From Pseudomonas laurylsulfatiphila (GTDB lineage Bacteria > Pseudomonadota > Gammaproteobacteria > Pseudomonadales > Pseudomonadaceae), in NCBI RefSeq assembly GCF_002934665.1, contig NZ_NIRS01000004.1, positions 2,501 through 66,500 of the forward strand: DNA of 64,000 nucleotides, given 5' to 3'. Shown one piece after another: positions 45,872 through 54,836 of this stretch. The position numbers were made by a program, and so were the translations under genes. Under the pieces are notes generated by a model. It searched no databases. It saw only the letters and a program-made list of their open reading frames with translations, and was not told the origin of the DNA. Position 1 is the first letter of the stretch. Each line of letters starts with the position of its first letter.

Positions 45872-47002
45872 ATGGCTAAGTATCCCGTAGTTGTCTATGG
45901 CGCCAGTGGCTACACCGGCATGCTGACCATGGACTGGCTGATCGACCAGAACATCCCCTTCACCGCTGTGGCGCGCAATGCCAAGCGCGCGCAGGAAATG
46001 ATGGCGCAACGTGTGGTACGCCTGGAGTCCGCGACCTATGAAATCATCGAGGCCGAGCACAACGTCGAATCGCTGAGCGCCGCCTTCAAGGGGGCCAAAG
46101 TGGTCTGCAACACCGTTGGCCCCTTCGTCAATTTCGGTCTGACCACCGTCGAGGCCGCGCTCAAGGCTGGCTGCCACCACATAGATACCACCGGCGAGCA
46201 AAGCTACGTCCGTCAGGTTCGCGAGCAATTTGGCGAGCTCTATCGTCAGGCTGGCCTGCTGGTTTCGCCATCGCTGTCCTACATGTTCAGCTTCTCCGAG
46301 ATCGCCGCCGAACTGGCGCTGGAAACCCCCGGGATCGACGTGCTGGAAACCGCCGCCCTGTGCCGCGGCCCGCGTGATGTCGCCGGGGTCAGCCTGGGCT
46401 CGGCGGCCTCGATTTTCGAATTGTTCCACCGGGAGCAGTTCTACCTGTGGGAAAACAAGCTGGTGCAACACCCCGCCACCGCTTCGTTCAACATTGTCGA
46501 CCCCAACTTCATGCAGCCGGTTTTCTGCCTGCCTTGGGGGGGAACCTCGCTGCCGATTTACTTCGAGCATGATCCGCGCGTGCGCGCCTGCACCTCCGCG
46601 GTCGGTTTCTACGACAACAATGTGATGCCGATGGTGCATGGCCTGAGCCAGAAGTGGGAAGCGGAATACAAGCACCTGTCCAAGGAGCAGCAGGACGCGG
46701 TGGTGAAGAGCCTGGTAGAGGCCACCACGCCGAGCATGCCGCCCCGCGAACGCACCACCTTGCAACGCAGCGTCGACATCGCTATCGGCCGCGGTCACCT
46801 GGCCGCCGTGCGCGCTACCGTGCATGGCGTCACACCCTATATTTCCACCGGTGCCCTACAGGCCGCTGCGGCGATCAGGCTGCTCGACGACGACACCAAC
46901 AAGGTCGGCTTCGCTTCTGGCTCCAAGGCTTTTGGACACCGCTATCTGCTCGGCTTCCTGGAAGAACGCGGCCTGGCCCGTGCCACCGTTACCAAACTCT
47001 GA
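45872..47002 (+). CDS. Saccharopine-dehydrogenase-like NAD(P)-binding protein
   Basis: A 376-residue protein with the N-terminal motif VVVYGASGYTGMLTMDWL and GAKVVCNTVGPFVNFGLTTV, which places it in the saccharopine dehydrogenase NADP-binding group (often labelled trans-acting enoyl reductase in mycobacteria). The C-terminal half (YISTGALQAAAAIRLLDDD) is typical of the same group. The reaction is not known; enoyl or keto reduction on a lipid intermediate is an inference. GGAG precedes the ATG at 45872 by nine bases. It is the third gene of the operon, with 40 bases on either side. Confidence 0.78.
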   Translation: MAKYPVVVYGASGYTGMLTMDWLIDQNIPFTAVARNAKRAQEMMAQRVVRLESATYEIIEAEHNVESLSAAFKGAKVVCNTVGPFVNFGLTTVEAALKAGCHHIDTTGEQSYVRQVREQFGELYRQAGLLVSPSLSYMFSFSEIAAELALETPGIDVLETAALCRGPRDVAGVSLGSAASIFELFHREQFYLWENKLVQHPATASFNIVDPNFMQPVFCLPWGGTSLPIYFEHDPRVRACTSAVGFYDNNVMPMVHGLSQKWEAEYKHLSKEQQDAVVKSLVEATTPSMPPRERTTLQRSVDIAIGRGHLAAVRATVHGVTPYISTGALQAAAAIRLLDDDTNKVGFASGSKAFGHRYLLGFLEERGLARATVTKL

Positions 47003-47023
47003 TTACCGGCACAGGAACCACTT

Positions 47024-48580
47024 ATGGCCATCATCGACTTTTACGATCGCGGCTGGGGCATCAACCCTGCCGGGGTCGCCTACATCCAGGGCGAGCGCTC
47101 TTACACCTTCAACGAAATCGGCGAGCTCTCGTGTCGCATCGCCAACAAGCTGCTCGCACTGGGCTTGCCGAAGGAAACCAAGGGTGCCGTCTGGTCAGGT
47201 AACGACGTCACCGCCTGGGCCTGCACACTGGGTCTATGGCGCGCCAACATGACCTGGATTCCAGTCAATGCGCGCAACTCGAGCGAAGAGAATCACTACA
47301 TCCTCGACGCATTCGACTGCGAGGTGATGTTCTACCAGAACGATTTCGCGCAAATCATCGCCGAGCTACGGTCCAGGCTGCCTAAGATCAAACACTGGAT
47401 CTGTATCGATGCCGATGCTGTCGATGCACCTTCGTTGGAACTATGGAGTGCCGGCCAGCCGGCGAGCCGTCCCGAAGTCGCTTATGACATGGACGACGTG
47501 GTGGCGGTCTCACCCACTGGTGGCACTACGGGCACGCCAAAGGGCGTGATGAACACCCACCGCAGCGTGCAGACGTTCATCGCCCACTTCATGCTGACCT
47601 GTGCTTATCGCAATGGTGAAAAGCCGGTGAATATGGCCGCCGCACCGATGACCCACACTGCCGGCCTGTTGTCCGTACCCTGCACGGCGCAAGGTGGCAC
47701 TGTAGTGGTCATTACCAAACCCGATCCGGCATTGATGTTGAACGCCATTGCACAGCGCAGGGTCAGCGAGCTCTTTCTGCCGCCAACGGTGATCTACAGG
47801 CTGTTGGAAATTCCCGGTATCGAGAAGCTGGACTTCTCCTCGGTGAAGTACCTGATGTACGGCGCGGCTCCCATGTCGGTAGACAAGCTGAAGAAAGCTA
47901 TCGAGATTTTCGGCCCGGTCATGACCGGCGGCTATGGTCAGACCGAAGCACCGGCCAGCATCGCCAACTTTCGTCCTGACGAGCATCTGGTGGGTGACCA
48001 ATTCGCCGACGACGAACGCCTGTCCTCGGTCGGCCGCCCTAACCCGCTGGTCCGCGTCGAAGTGATGAGCGACACCCACCAGATCCTGCCGCGCGGTGAA
48101 ACCGGTGAAATATGCGTGCGCGGCGACCTGATCATGAAGGGTTACTACAAGCAGCCGGAGAAGACCGCCGAGACCATCGTCGACGGTTGGCTGCATACCG
48201 GCGACATCGGCCATATCGATGCCGAAGGCTATCTGCACCTCACCGATCGCAAAAAGGACATGATCATTTCCGGCGGCTTCAACGTCTATCCCAGCCAGGT
48301 CGAGCAAGTGCTGTGGGGACATCCGGCCGTTCAGGACTGCGCCGTGATTGGCGTGCCCGATGAGAAATGGGGTGAGGCCGTCAAGGCCGTGGTCGAGCTC
48401 AACCCAGGCCAGGAAACCACCGAGCAGGAGCTTATCGAGCTGTGCAAGGCCAGGCTGGGCAGCGTGATGGCACCGAAGTCGGTCGACTTCACTACCAGCC
48501 TGCCACGTAGTCCGGTGGGCAAGGTGCTGAAGAAAGATCTGCGCCAGCCTTATTGGGAAAAATCAGCTCGGAAGATCTGA
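47024..48580 (+). CDS. AMP-binding acyl-CoA ligase
   Basis: A 518-residue adenylate-forming enzyme. Motifs are VVAVSPTGGTTGTPKGVMNT at about residue 165, TGGYGQTEAPASIANFRPD at about 305, WLHTGDIGHIDAEGYLHLTD at about 390 and the C-terminal SPVGKVLKKDLRQPYW. It should activate a carboxylic acid to a CoA thioester and feed the neighbouring dehydrogenase and thiolase. AGGAA stands six bases before the ATG. It is the fourth gene of the operon; 171 bases separate it from the next gene. Confidence 0.87.
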   Translation: MAIIDFYDRGWGINPAGVAYIQGERSYTFNEIGELSCRIANKLLALGLPKETKGAVWSGNDVTAWACTLGLWRANMTWIPVNARNSSEENHYILDAFDCEVMFYQNDFAQIIAELRSRLPKIKHWICIDADAVDAPSLELWSAGQPASRPEVAYDMDDVVAVSPTGGTTGTPKGVMNTHRSVQTFIAHFMLTCAYRNGEKPVNMAAAPMTHTAGLLSVPCTAQGGTVVVITKPDPALMLNAIAQRRVSELFLPPTVIYRLLEIPGIEKLDFSSVKYLMYGAAPMSVDKLKKAIEIFGPVMTGGYGQTEAPASIANFRPDEHLVGDQFADDERLSSVGRPNPLVRVEVMSDTHQILPRGETGEICVRGDLIMKGYYKQPEKTAETIVDGWLHTGDIGHIDAEGYLHLTDRKKDMIISGGFNVYPSQVEQVLWGHPAVQDCAVIGVPDEKWGEAVKAVVELNPGQETTEQELIELCKARLGSVMAPKSVDFTTSLPRSPVGKVLKKDLRQPYWEKSARKI

Positions 48581-48751
48581 CGGGAAAAATCGAGGTCGAT
48601 CTCAACCTCGGTCTGCACGTGGCCGAGATACGCCTGCCTGAACCTGGTAACGACTAGCAACTTCAGTAAGCCGCTGCCCAGGCGCACCCAACGTCAACCA
48701 CGCCGTGGGGTGCGAACTGGACACTGACCCACTGAATATAAGGAATTTTCA

Positions 48752-49990
48752 ATGAGCAATATCTATATCGCCGGCATCGCCATGACCGTCTTCGGTCGCC
48801 ACATCGAACGCAGTCTCGACGACTTGGCACGTGAGGCTTTCCAGGGCGCATTGAAGGACGCCCACTGCACTGCCGCCGATCTCGATATCGCGTTTTATGC
48901 CGGCATGACCAATGGCCCATTGCAAGGTCAGCTCTCGATCCCAGGTCAGGTCGTGTTCAGCAAGATCGGTATTGAAGGCATTCCTATCTATAACATCGAG
49001 AACGCCTGCGCTTCGGGTAGCTCAGCCTTCAATTTGGCCGTGCAAAGCCTCAAGGCCGGTACAGCCAGTATCGCGCTGGCGTTGGGTGCGGAAAAGATGA
49101 ACATCCCGGATAAACTGAAGGCCCTCTCGCTGTTCGAGGCTGGTTGGGACGTGTCTCGCGCCGAAGAGAATTATCAGACGCTGGTAAAAATGGGCGAAGG
49201 TGTAGTGCCGCCCGCCGGGTCGGAATCGGACAAGCCTTACAGTAAGTTCATGGCCATCTATGCCGCATTGTGCCGCCAGCATATGAAAACCTACGGCACC
49301 ACGCAGCGGCAGATCGCAGCGGTGTCGGCAAAAAACCACACTCACTCGGTCCATAACCCCTACTCGCAATTTCGCAAAGCCTTCGGTATCGACGAAATCC
49401 TTGCCGCCCCTCCGATCACCTACCCGCTCACCCTGCCAATGTGCGCGCCGCTGTCGGACGGCGCAGCAGCAGCCATCCTGTGCACCGAGGAAGGACTCAC
49501 ACGCATCGGTGCCGACAAGAGCCGCTGCATCAAGGTAGCGGCCAGTGTGATCCGTAGCTTTAGCCATCGACGGCTCGATCAGCCTGAACTGAACGTCGGT
49601 CACCTGGCAGCTAACCAGGCCTATGAACAGGCGGGCCTGGGGCCGCAAGACATGCATGTCGCCGAAGTCCATGACGCCTCGGCGATGGGCGAAATCATTC
49701 AGGTCGAAAACCTGGGCCTGGTCCCGTTCGGTCAGGGCGGACCTGCGGCTGAACGTGGCGAATTCACGCTGGGCGGGCGCATCCCGGTCAATACCTCAGG
49801 TGGCCTGGAATCGAAAGGCCATCCACTCGGCGCTACCGGGATCGGACAACTCTACGAACTTGTGACGCAACTGCGCGGAGAGGCTGGCGCACGCCAGGTA
49901 TATGGCGCACGCCATGCAATCCAGGAGAACGGCGGCGGTTTGCAGGGTATTGAGGAGGCAGCCGTCGCGATCCACATTCTCAGCAAATAG
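48752..49990 (+). CDS. SCP-x-type thiolase
   Basis: A 412-residue thiolase of the sterol-carrier-protein-x/lipid-transfer type. The nucleophile lies in NIENACASGSSAFNLAVQSL at about residue 90, with VAEVHDASAMGEIIQVENLG in the second domain (HDAS) and NTSGGLESKGHPLGATGIGQ at the end. Such enzymes cleave beta-ketoacyl-CoA, often of branched or sterol side chains; many need a DUF35 partner, which is not seen in this window. AAGGA stands eight bases upstream. The product fits after the ligase and dehydrogenase in the same operon. Confidence 0.86.
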   Translation: MSNIYIAGIAMTVFGRHIERSLDDLAREAFQGALKDAHCTAADLDIAFYAGMTNGPLQGQLSIPGQVVFSKIGIEGIPIYNIENACASGSSAFNLAVQSLKAGTASIALALGAEKMNIPDKLKALSLFEAGWDVSRAEENYQTLVKMGEGVVPPAGSESDKPYSKFMAIYAALCRQHMKTYGTTQRQIAAVSAKNHTHSVHNPYSQFRKAFGIDEILAAPPITYPLTLPMCAPLSDGAAAAILCTEEGLTRIGADKSRCIKVAASVIRSFSHRRLDQPELNVGHLAANQAYEQAGLGPQDMHVAEVHDASAMGEIIQVENLGLVPFGQGGPAAERGEFTLGGRIPVNTSGGLESKGHPLGATGIGQLYELVTQLRGEAGARQVYGARHAIQENGGGLQGIEEAAVAIHILSK

Positions 49991-50047
49991 TTCTTGTCAG
50001 AAAAATTTGTAGTGGCCAAACCAATCAAAACAAGAAGGATAAAAAAC

Positions 50048-50842
50048 ATGTTCCAAAACAAAGTAGTCGTCATCACCGGCGCAGGATCAGGCATTGGTCG
50101 AGAGTTGGCTATCCAGATGGTGGAAGCTGGCGCGCACGTCGCGCTGTCGGACATCAACCAGGTTGGTCTCGACAAAACCATGAAGCTATTGCCTGACGCC
50201 AGCAAAGCGAAAGGTTATCTCCTGGACGTATCGTCCTGGGACGCCTTCCAGGCCCATGCCGACGAGGTAAAGCGAGATTTTGGCACGGCGCACTTCGTCA
50301 TCAATAACGCAGGTGCCGCAGTCATCGGGACAGTTGCCAACACCTCCATCGATGAGTACGAGTGGCAACTCGGTATCAACCTGTGGGGCGTGCTGTACGG
50401 CACCAAAGCGTTCCTGCCGATGATGCAGGCCCAGCGGGAAGGCTGCATCGTCAACATTTCCAGCGTATTTGGCCTGGTAGGTTTCCCGATGCAAAGCGCT
50501 TACAACATGTCGAAGTTCGCCGTACGTGGTCTGACCGAAGCACTATGGTCGGAACTTGAGGGCAGCGGCGTGCGCGCCGTGTGTGTGCACCCTGGCGGAA
50601 TCAAAACCAATATTGAAAAGGCCGGACGACGCTGTAAAGCCGCCGGTAGTACAGAAGAAAGGTTCAAAGCGCTTGCCGACAAGATGCTACTGACGCCAGC
50701 GGCAGATTGTGCCGGCGACATCATCAAGGGGCTGCGCAAAGGTACCAAACGCATCATCACAGGGAACAAGTCGAGCACCTTGTTCTGGATAAGCAGGCTG
50801 TTCCCCAATAGCTATCCGGCATTACTCAAGATACTTGGCTGA
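50048..50842 (+). CDS. Short-chain dehydrogenase/reductase (SDR)
   Basis: A 264-residue classical SDR. The cofactor motif is VVVITGAGSGIGRELA at the N-terminus; NNAG follows (HFVINNAGAAVIG), and the catalytic Ser-Tyr-Lys set is VNISSVFGLVGFPMQSAYNM with SK next to it (Y-x3-K). It would oxidise or reduce a hydroxy/keto acyl intermediate. The ATG at 50048 is preferred because AAGGA precedes it; the longer upstream frame has none. It is the sixth gene of the operon, 57 bases after the thiolase stop. Confidence 0.86.
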   Translation: MFQNKVVVITGAGSGIGRELAIQMVEAGAHVALSDINQVGLDKTMKLLPDASKAKGYLLDVSSWDAFQAHADEVKRDFGTAHFVINNAGAAVIGTVANTSIDEYEWQLGINLWGVLYGTKAFLPMMQAQREGCIVNISSVFGLVGFPMQSAYNMSKFAVRGLTEALWSELEGSGVRAVCVHPGGIKTNIEKAGRRCKAAGSTEERFKALADKMLLTPAADCAGDIIKGLRKGTKRIITGNKSSTLFWISRLFPNSYPALLKILG

Positions 50843-50906
50843 GACCTAAAAGTTACAAGATGTCTCTGCATGGTGCGAGGCGTCAACACCTCTCAGGAAT
50901 AACTCC

Positions 50907-51296
50907 ATGACCGACAGTTATACACGCAAGCTGTTTATTTCTGCCGCCTGCTTCAACGTATTCGCAGGTCTTCCATTACTCGTAGCCCTACAACCCGTAG
51001 CTGCACTGTTGGGGCTGCAAATTACCCCTACCTCAACCCTCTTCATTCAACTCACTACGTGCCTGGTTATCATATTCGGCTGGGCCTATTGGATGATCGC
51101 TCGCGATCCGCTGCAGTATCGACCCTATATCCTGCTCGGGATAATCCTGAAAGTACTGTTTGTTGTGGTGGTTTATGGTCACTGGCTGGCGGGCAGCATC
51201 CCCTGGCCATTGCCAGTAGCGGCATCGGGTGACATCGTCTATGTATTACTGTTCTGGCGTTATTACTTATGCGTCCGGCCATCATGCCTTGCGTAA
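50907..51296 (+). CDS. Small membrane protein, four helices
   Basis: A 129-residue protein with four predicted membrane segments: FNVFAGLPLLVALQPVAALL, LFIQLTTCLVIIFGWAYW, PYILLGIILKVLFVVVVY and a last segment around GDIVYVLLFW. I do not recognise a named family; similar small proteins accompany lipid and terpene catabolic operons. AGGA stands upstream of the ATG at 50907. It is the last gene of the operon, just before the IS66 remnant. Role unknown, perhaps in substrate passage across the membrane. Confidence 0.7.
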   Translation: MTDSYTRKLFISAACFNVFAGLPLLVALQPVAALLGLQITPTSTLFIQLTTCLVIIFGWAYWMIARDPLQYRPYILLGIILKVLFVVVVYGHWLAGSIPWPLPVAASGDIVYVLLFWRYYLCVRPSCLA

Positions 51297-51305
51297 CTAA
51301 ACCGG

Positions 51306-51713
51306 TTACCACTGATGCGGCAGTAACTGATCGATTTCACTCGCCCGCTGCGTTGGTAGGTGTGTGAGAACATCCTTCAGAGGCATACGGATCATGACCA
51401 TTCAGCCGCGCAGACTGGATCATATTTATGATCAGGGCCGCGCGTTTACCGCTGCAAAACGAAGCTGCGAAGAGCCAGTTTTATGTCCAAGAACCCAAGG
51501 GCGGATCTGGTTCTTGGCCCAATTGTTGTCAATTGGGCCGGCCCCGCCATTGAGGTAGTGTGACAGCGCTGCCCACCGTTTCAGGCTGTAATTGAGCGCC
51601 TTATTGATGGCCGCGCCTCCGGGCGTCAGATGACGCTGAGCGATCATCCATGCATGCAGCATATCCATCGCCGGTACGGCTAAATAGCGTAAATTTTCTC
51701 CAGCCTTGTTCAT
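51306..51713 (-). pseudogene. IS66-family transposase remnant
   Basis: The minus strand reads the C-terminal part of an IS66 TnpC: MLHAWMIAQRHLTPGGAAIN, KALNYSLKRWAALSHYLNGG, PIDNNWAKNQIRPW, then after a frameshift NWLFAAS, then KRAALIINMIQSARLNGHDP, and after another shift LKDVLTHLPTQRASEIDQLL ending QW. At least two frameshifts and the missing N-terminus show it is dead. Neither end repeat is visible. It marks the right end of island 1's cargo. Confidence 0.82.
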
Positions 51714-51810
51714 GAGACGACTGCCAGATAAGGCATCAATTCACGCGAACGCAGTGAGGATTCCACTGAAAGCCAGTCGTTTTGTAGGGGTAAAAACGCC
51801 GTAAAATAAA

Positions 51811-51843
51811 AAGGGGTCGCGAGATAAAATCTCGCAACCCCTT
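51811..51843 (-). terminator. Strong terminator next to attachment site 2
   Basis: AAGGGGT-C-GCGAGAT pairs with ATCTCGC-A-ACCCCTT and, read on the minus strand, ends in a T-rich run (CCCCTTTTTATTTT). It stands nine bases beyond the 3' end of the second tRNA-Pro fragment and mirrors the hairpin at the first copy, so it likely serves as the island's replacement terminator for the tRNA. Confidence 0.75.
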
Positions 51844-51851
51844 GAATTATA

Positions 51852-51896
51852 TGGTCGGGACGGAGTGGTTCGAACACTCGACCCCTAGCACCCCAT
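51852..51896 (-). repeat. attachment site 2: 3' half of tRNA-Pro
   Basis: The same 45 bases as at 13325 with one difference in the T-loop (TTCGAAC here). Again only the 3' half exists. The identical-order repeat runs on through the upstream region and into the integrase gene at 52057. This is the junction between island 1 and island 2. Confidence 0.75.
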
Positions 51897-52056
51897 CTCC
51901 TTTTTCATACTTCTTGAAAGCTTCCAAAATTTTACTCTGGATTTTTCCAAGCTAGTATTTACTTGAGCTCCAGCGGTGTTCTGCGCTACGAGAGTCCAGT
52001 AACGTCCATCAAGAGCCGACGTTTTTGTGGGGGTAAAAGTAGGGGGAGTCCGTTTC

Positions 52057-53512
52057 ATGGCCAAAATCACCATCAAAGAACTCGAGTCGCTGACCGCTGA
52101 AGATGCCGGCCGCATCCTCCGGGAGGACGGCAATCTCGCCGGTCGGATCTCAGTCCGTAAGGACGGCGTGTCAGTCAGCTTTTTCTATCGGTATCGCTGG
52201 GGCGACCAGAACAAAGAGTACGCCTGCGGAACCTGGCCGCGCAAATCCCTGACGGACATCCGCAAGGCGCGTAATCAGGCCAGGGCGCTCATTGATGAGC
52301 AGATCAATCCCAACGAGCAAAAGAAAACCGCCAAGGCACAGGCATACGCCGCGGCTAACGTAGAGGCCGAACAAGTAAAAACGGCGAAGGTGAAAACGCT
52401 GACCGTCCAGGATCTGGCCAAGGCGTGGCTGTTGGATGGCGTGGCGCGCAAAGATGGCAATGCTGAATTGCAGCGCCGTTTTAACAAGGACCTTTTTCCG
52501 GCACTCGGCAAGACCGCGGTGAGCAGCGTCTCCGAACACGATGTTCGGGCGCTGATCCGGGCCGTGATCAACCGCGGCGCTCACCGGCAAGCCATCAGTT
52601 TCTTCGCCGACCTCACTCAGATGTTCAGCTGGGCCAGAAAGCGGCAGCCCTGGCGGGCCTTACTGCTCGAGGGCGACCCGACGGAACTGGTCGACATCTC
52701 CCCTCTGATCCCCGCCGACTACGAGGCCGAAAGAAGCCGCATCCTTTCCCCGGCGGAGCTGTTGGAATTGCACACCCGCTTCCAGCAAATGACCGCCGAT
52801 TACGACGCCCTCCCCGCCGGGCAAAAGTACGAGGGCATTCGTCCATTAAAGAAGGAGACTCAACTCGCGCTCTGGATCAGCCTGGGCACCTTGTGCCGGA
52901 TCGGCGAGTTGCTGCAGACCGAATGGAAGAGTGTCGATCTGGACCAACACACCTGGTATATCCCGAGCGAAAACGTCAAAGGCACTCGCGGCAAGAAGCA
53001 GGACCATCATGTCTTCCTCTCCCCCCTTCGCGCTGCATTTCTTTCAGGAACTCAAGACCCTGACGGGACATTCCCAATGGTGCTTTCCGAACAAGCAGGA
53101 TGATGGGCATGTGGATGTGAAAGTGGTGAGCAAACAGGTGGGTGATCGCCAGGCCCGGTTCAAAAACCGTAAGGCCCTGTCAAGACGGCGTCACGACGAC
53201 ACGCTGGTGCTTGCCGACGGCCAGAACGGTGACTGGACGCCGCATGACCTGCGCCGTACGGGCGCGACCATGATGCAGGCCTTGGGGGTCAGCCTGGACG
53301 TCATTGATCGCTGCCAAAATCATGTGTTGGCTGGCTCCCGAGTGAGGCGCCACTACCTGCATCACGACTATGCCGAAGAGAAGAAACGCGCCTGGAACCT
53401 GTTGGGCGATCGACTCAGTGCCGTGCTGTCCTCAACCTATGAGCACACGCCAAACGAGTCGATGTTATCTTTTCCAGTGTACGCGGAGACAGAGACGTGG
53501 ACACCCTCATAG
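52057..53512 (+). pseudogene. int: Tyrosine integrase, island 2, frameshifted
   Basis: The gene is nearly the same as the integrase at 13530, with about 25 residue differences by eye, several at the C-terminus. At 53021-53026 there are six C where the intact copy has five, so the frame shifts after VFLSP. The first part (to 53103) keeps the arm and core-binding domains and the catalytic Arg. The rest, including HDLRRTGATMM and RRHYLHHDY, continues in the next frame to 53512. A slip in the C-run or a base-calling error are both possible; if real, island 2 could depend on the intact integrase of island 1. Confidence 0.85.
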
Positions 53513-53615
53513 GGCTGTTGCACCCAGAGCTCTCCGGAATTTAACATCCGCGACACCCCGTGTTGTGACCTTAAATTCGCGATGAGCAAAGGTGACAGAC
53601 TGCATGTAAACATTC

Positions 53616-53932
53616 GTGAGCTTCACCGTTGCGGAACTGTTCGAAAAAGTATGGCAAACGCCCATGATCAAATTGGCCCACGACATTGGTGTTTCCGATG
53701 TCGCCGTCACCAAAGCTTGCCGCAAAGCCGGCATCCCTCTCCCTGGCCGTGGCCACTGGGCCAAATCGGAAAAGTAGCGACAACGCAAACCCAAGCCTCC
53801 TCAGGTCGAAGGCATGGTCCGATTCCAGGTTCTCGAGCGTGACATCCCGCCCGGCAAGACTGGCACTGATTCGAACTCACCAATAGCCCAGCGAACGATT
53901 GAAGCCCCCTCTCAATTGACTGATCCCCACGC
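53616..53932 (+). pseudogene. Remnant of a small helix-turn-helix protein
   Basis: From a GTG at 53616 the frame reads SFTVAELFEKVWQTPMIKLA, HDIGVSDVAVTKACRKAGIP and LPGRGHWAKSEK before TAG at 53775. After the stop the same frame continues with RKPKPPQVEGMVRFQVLERD, which looks like the rest of the same protein. Helix-turn-helix proteins with GRGHWAK occur in mobile elements. A single stop codon has inactivated it. It lies between the integrase and the enoyl-CoA hydratase. Confidence 0.6.
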
Positions 53933-53966
53933 ACTAGTGAGCCAATGGCTAATGAAGAGAAGCCGA

Positions 53967-54755
53967 TTAACGGCCAGTGAATTGCGGCGCCCGCTTGTCG
54001 ATAAAGGATTGCACCCCCTCGGCTGCATCAGCGCTTTGCGCGCACGCCAGTAACGCGGCAGCTTCGAGGTCCAGGTGGGTGACAACGTCATGCGCTGTCG
54101 CGCCATCGCACAGGCGTTTGATCCGCCCCAATGCTTTGCTGGCACCGCCGGCGAGGCGTTGTGCCAGACGCTCGGCCGCCGCCGACAATTCGTCCGGTGG
54201 GTGCAGTTCATCGAACAGCCCCAAGGCCTGGCACGCCTGTGCGGGCACACTCTCGTTGAGCATCAGGATTCGCTTGGCTGCGGCCGCGCTCGCCCGCCTG
54301 CTCAAGTAATAGGATGCGCCAAGGTCCGGGGTCAGGCCGATGGCCGAATAGCCGCCACGCAGCTTGGCCCTGTCACTGGCAAGGACAAAATCGGCACAAC
54401 AGGCAAAGGCGATTCCGGCGCCACCCAGATTTCCGTGCACCACGCTGATCAAGGGTGCCGAGAGGTTTACCAGGCGATTCATGGCTGGGTTGAGCATGCC
54501 CAGTATGGCGCCGATGTGCTCGACAAGCCGGCCACGGTTCTCGACGAATTCGGCAATGTCGCCGCCGGTGCAGAACAACGGCCCGCGCGCATCTAGCACG
54601 ACCACTCGCGGTTGCGCCAAAGCGATCTGCTCGACCGCGTGTTGCCACGCCTCGCTGAGCGCGAGGTTGACCGCATTACCCTGCTCGGGACGATTGAGTG
54701 TAAGGCGGCCAATGCCGCCCTCGACACGATAGAGAACCAACGACTCAGGGTGCAT
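53967..54755 (-). CDS. Enoyl-CoA hydratase/isomerase family protein
   Basis: A 262-residue crotonase. The fold motifs are GGIGRLTLNRPEQGNAVNLA at the N-terminus, the oxyanion-hole segments ARGPLFCTGGDIAEF and SVVHGNLGGAGIAFACCADF, and LRGGYSAIGLTPDLGASYYL. It would hydrate an enoyl-CoA or isomerise its double bond. Residues usually acting as catalytic acids are not both evident, so isomerase or side activity is possible. GGAG stands eight bases before the ATG at 54755. It is transcribed opposite to the operon on its right and convergent with the remnant on its left. Confidence 0.85.
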   Translation of the reverse strand: MHPESLVLYRVEGGIGRLTLNRPEQGNAVNLALSEAWQHAVEQIALAQPRVVVLDARGPLFCTGGDIAEFVENRGRLVEHIGAILGMLNPAMNRLVNLSAPLISVVHGNLGGAGIAFACCADFVLASDRAKLRGGYSAIGLTPDLGASYYLSRRASAAAAKRILMLNESVPAQACQALGLFDELHPPDELSAAAERLAQRLAGGASKALGRIKRLCDGATAHDVVTHLDLEAAALLACAQSADAAEGVQSFIDKRAPQFTGR

Positions 54756-54836
54756 CTTGCGAACTCCAATATGATGTTATGAGTAAAGTGCGGACGCGTT
54801 TCAATCCACGCGCTGGTATGCCGGCAAGCTGGCGTG

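Noticed and set aside
48581..48660. A short frame after the ligase stop reading GKIEVDLNLGLHVAEIRLP
   Set aside because: It looks protein-like but has no start or ribosome site and is too short to place; it may be a leftover gene end.
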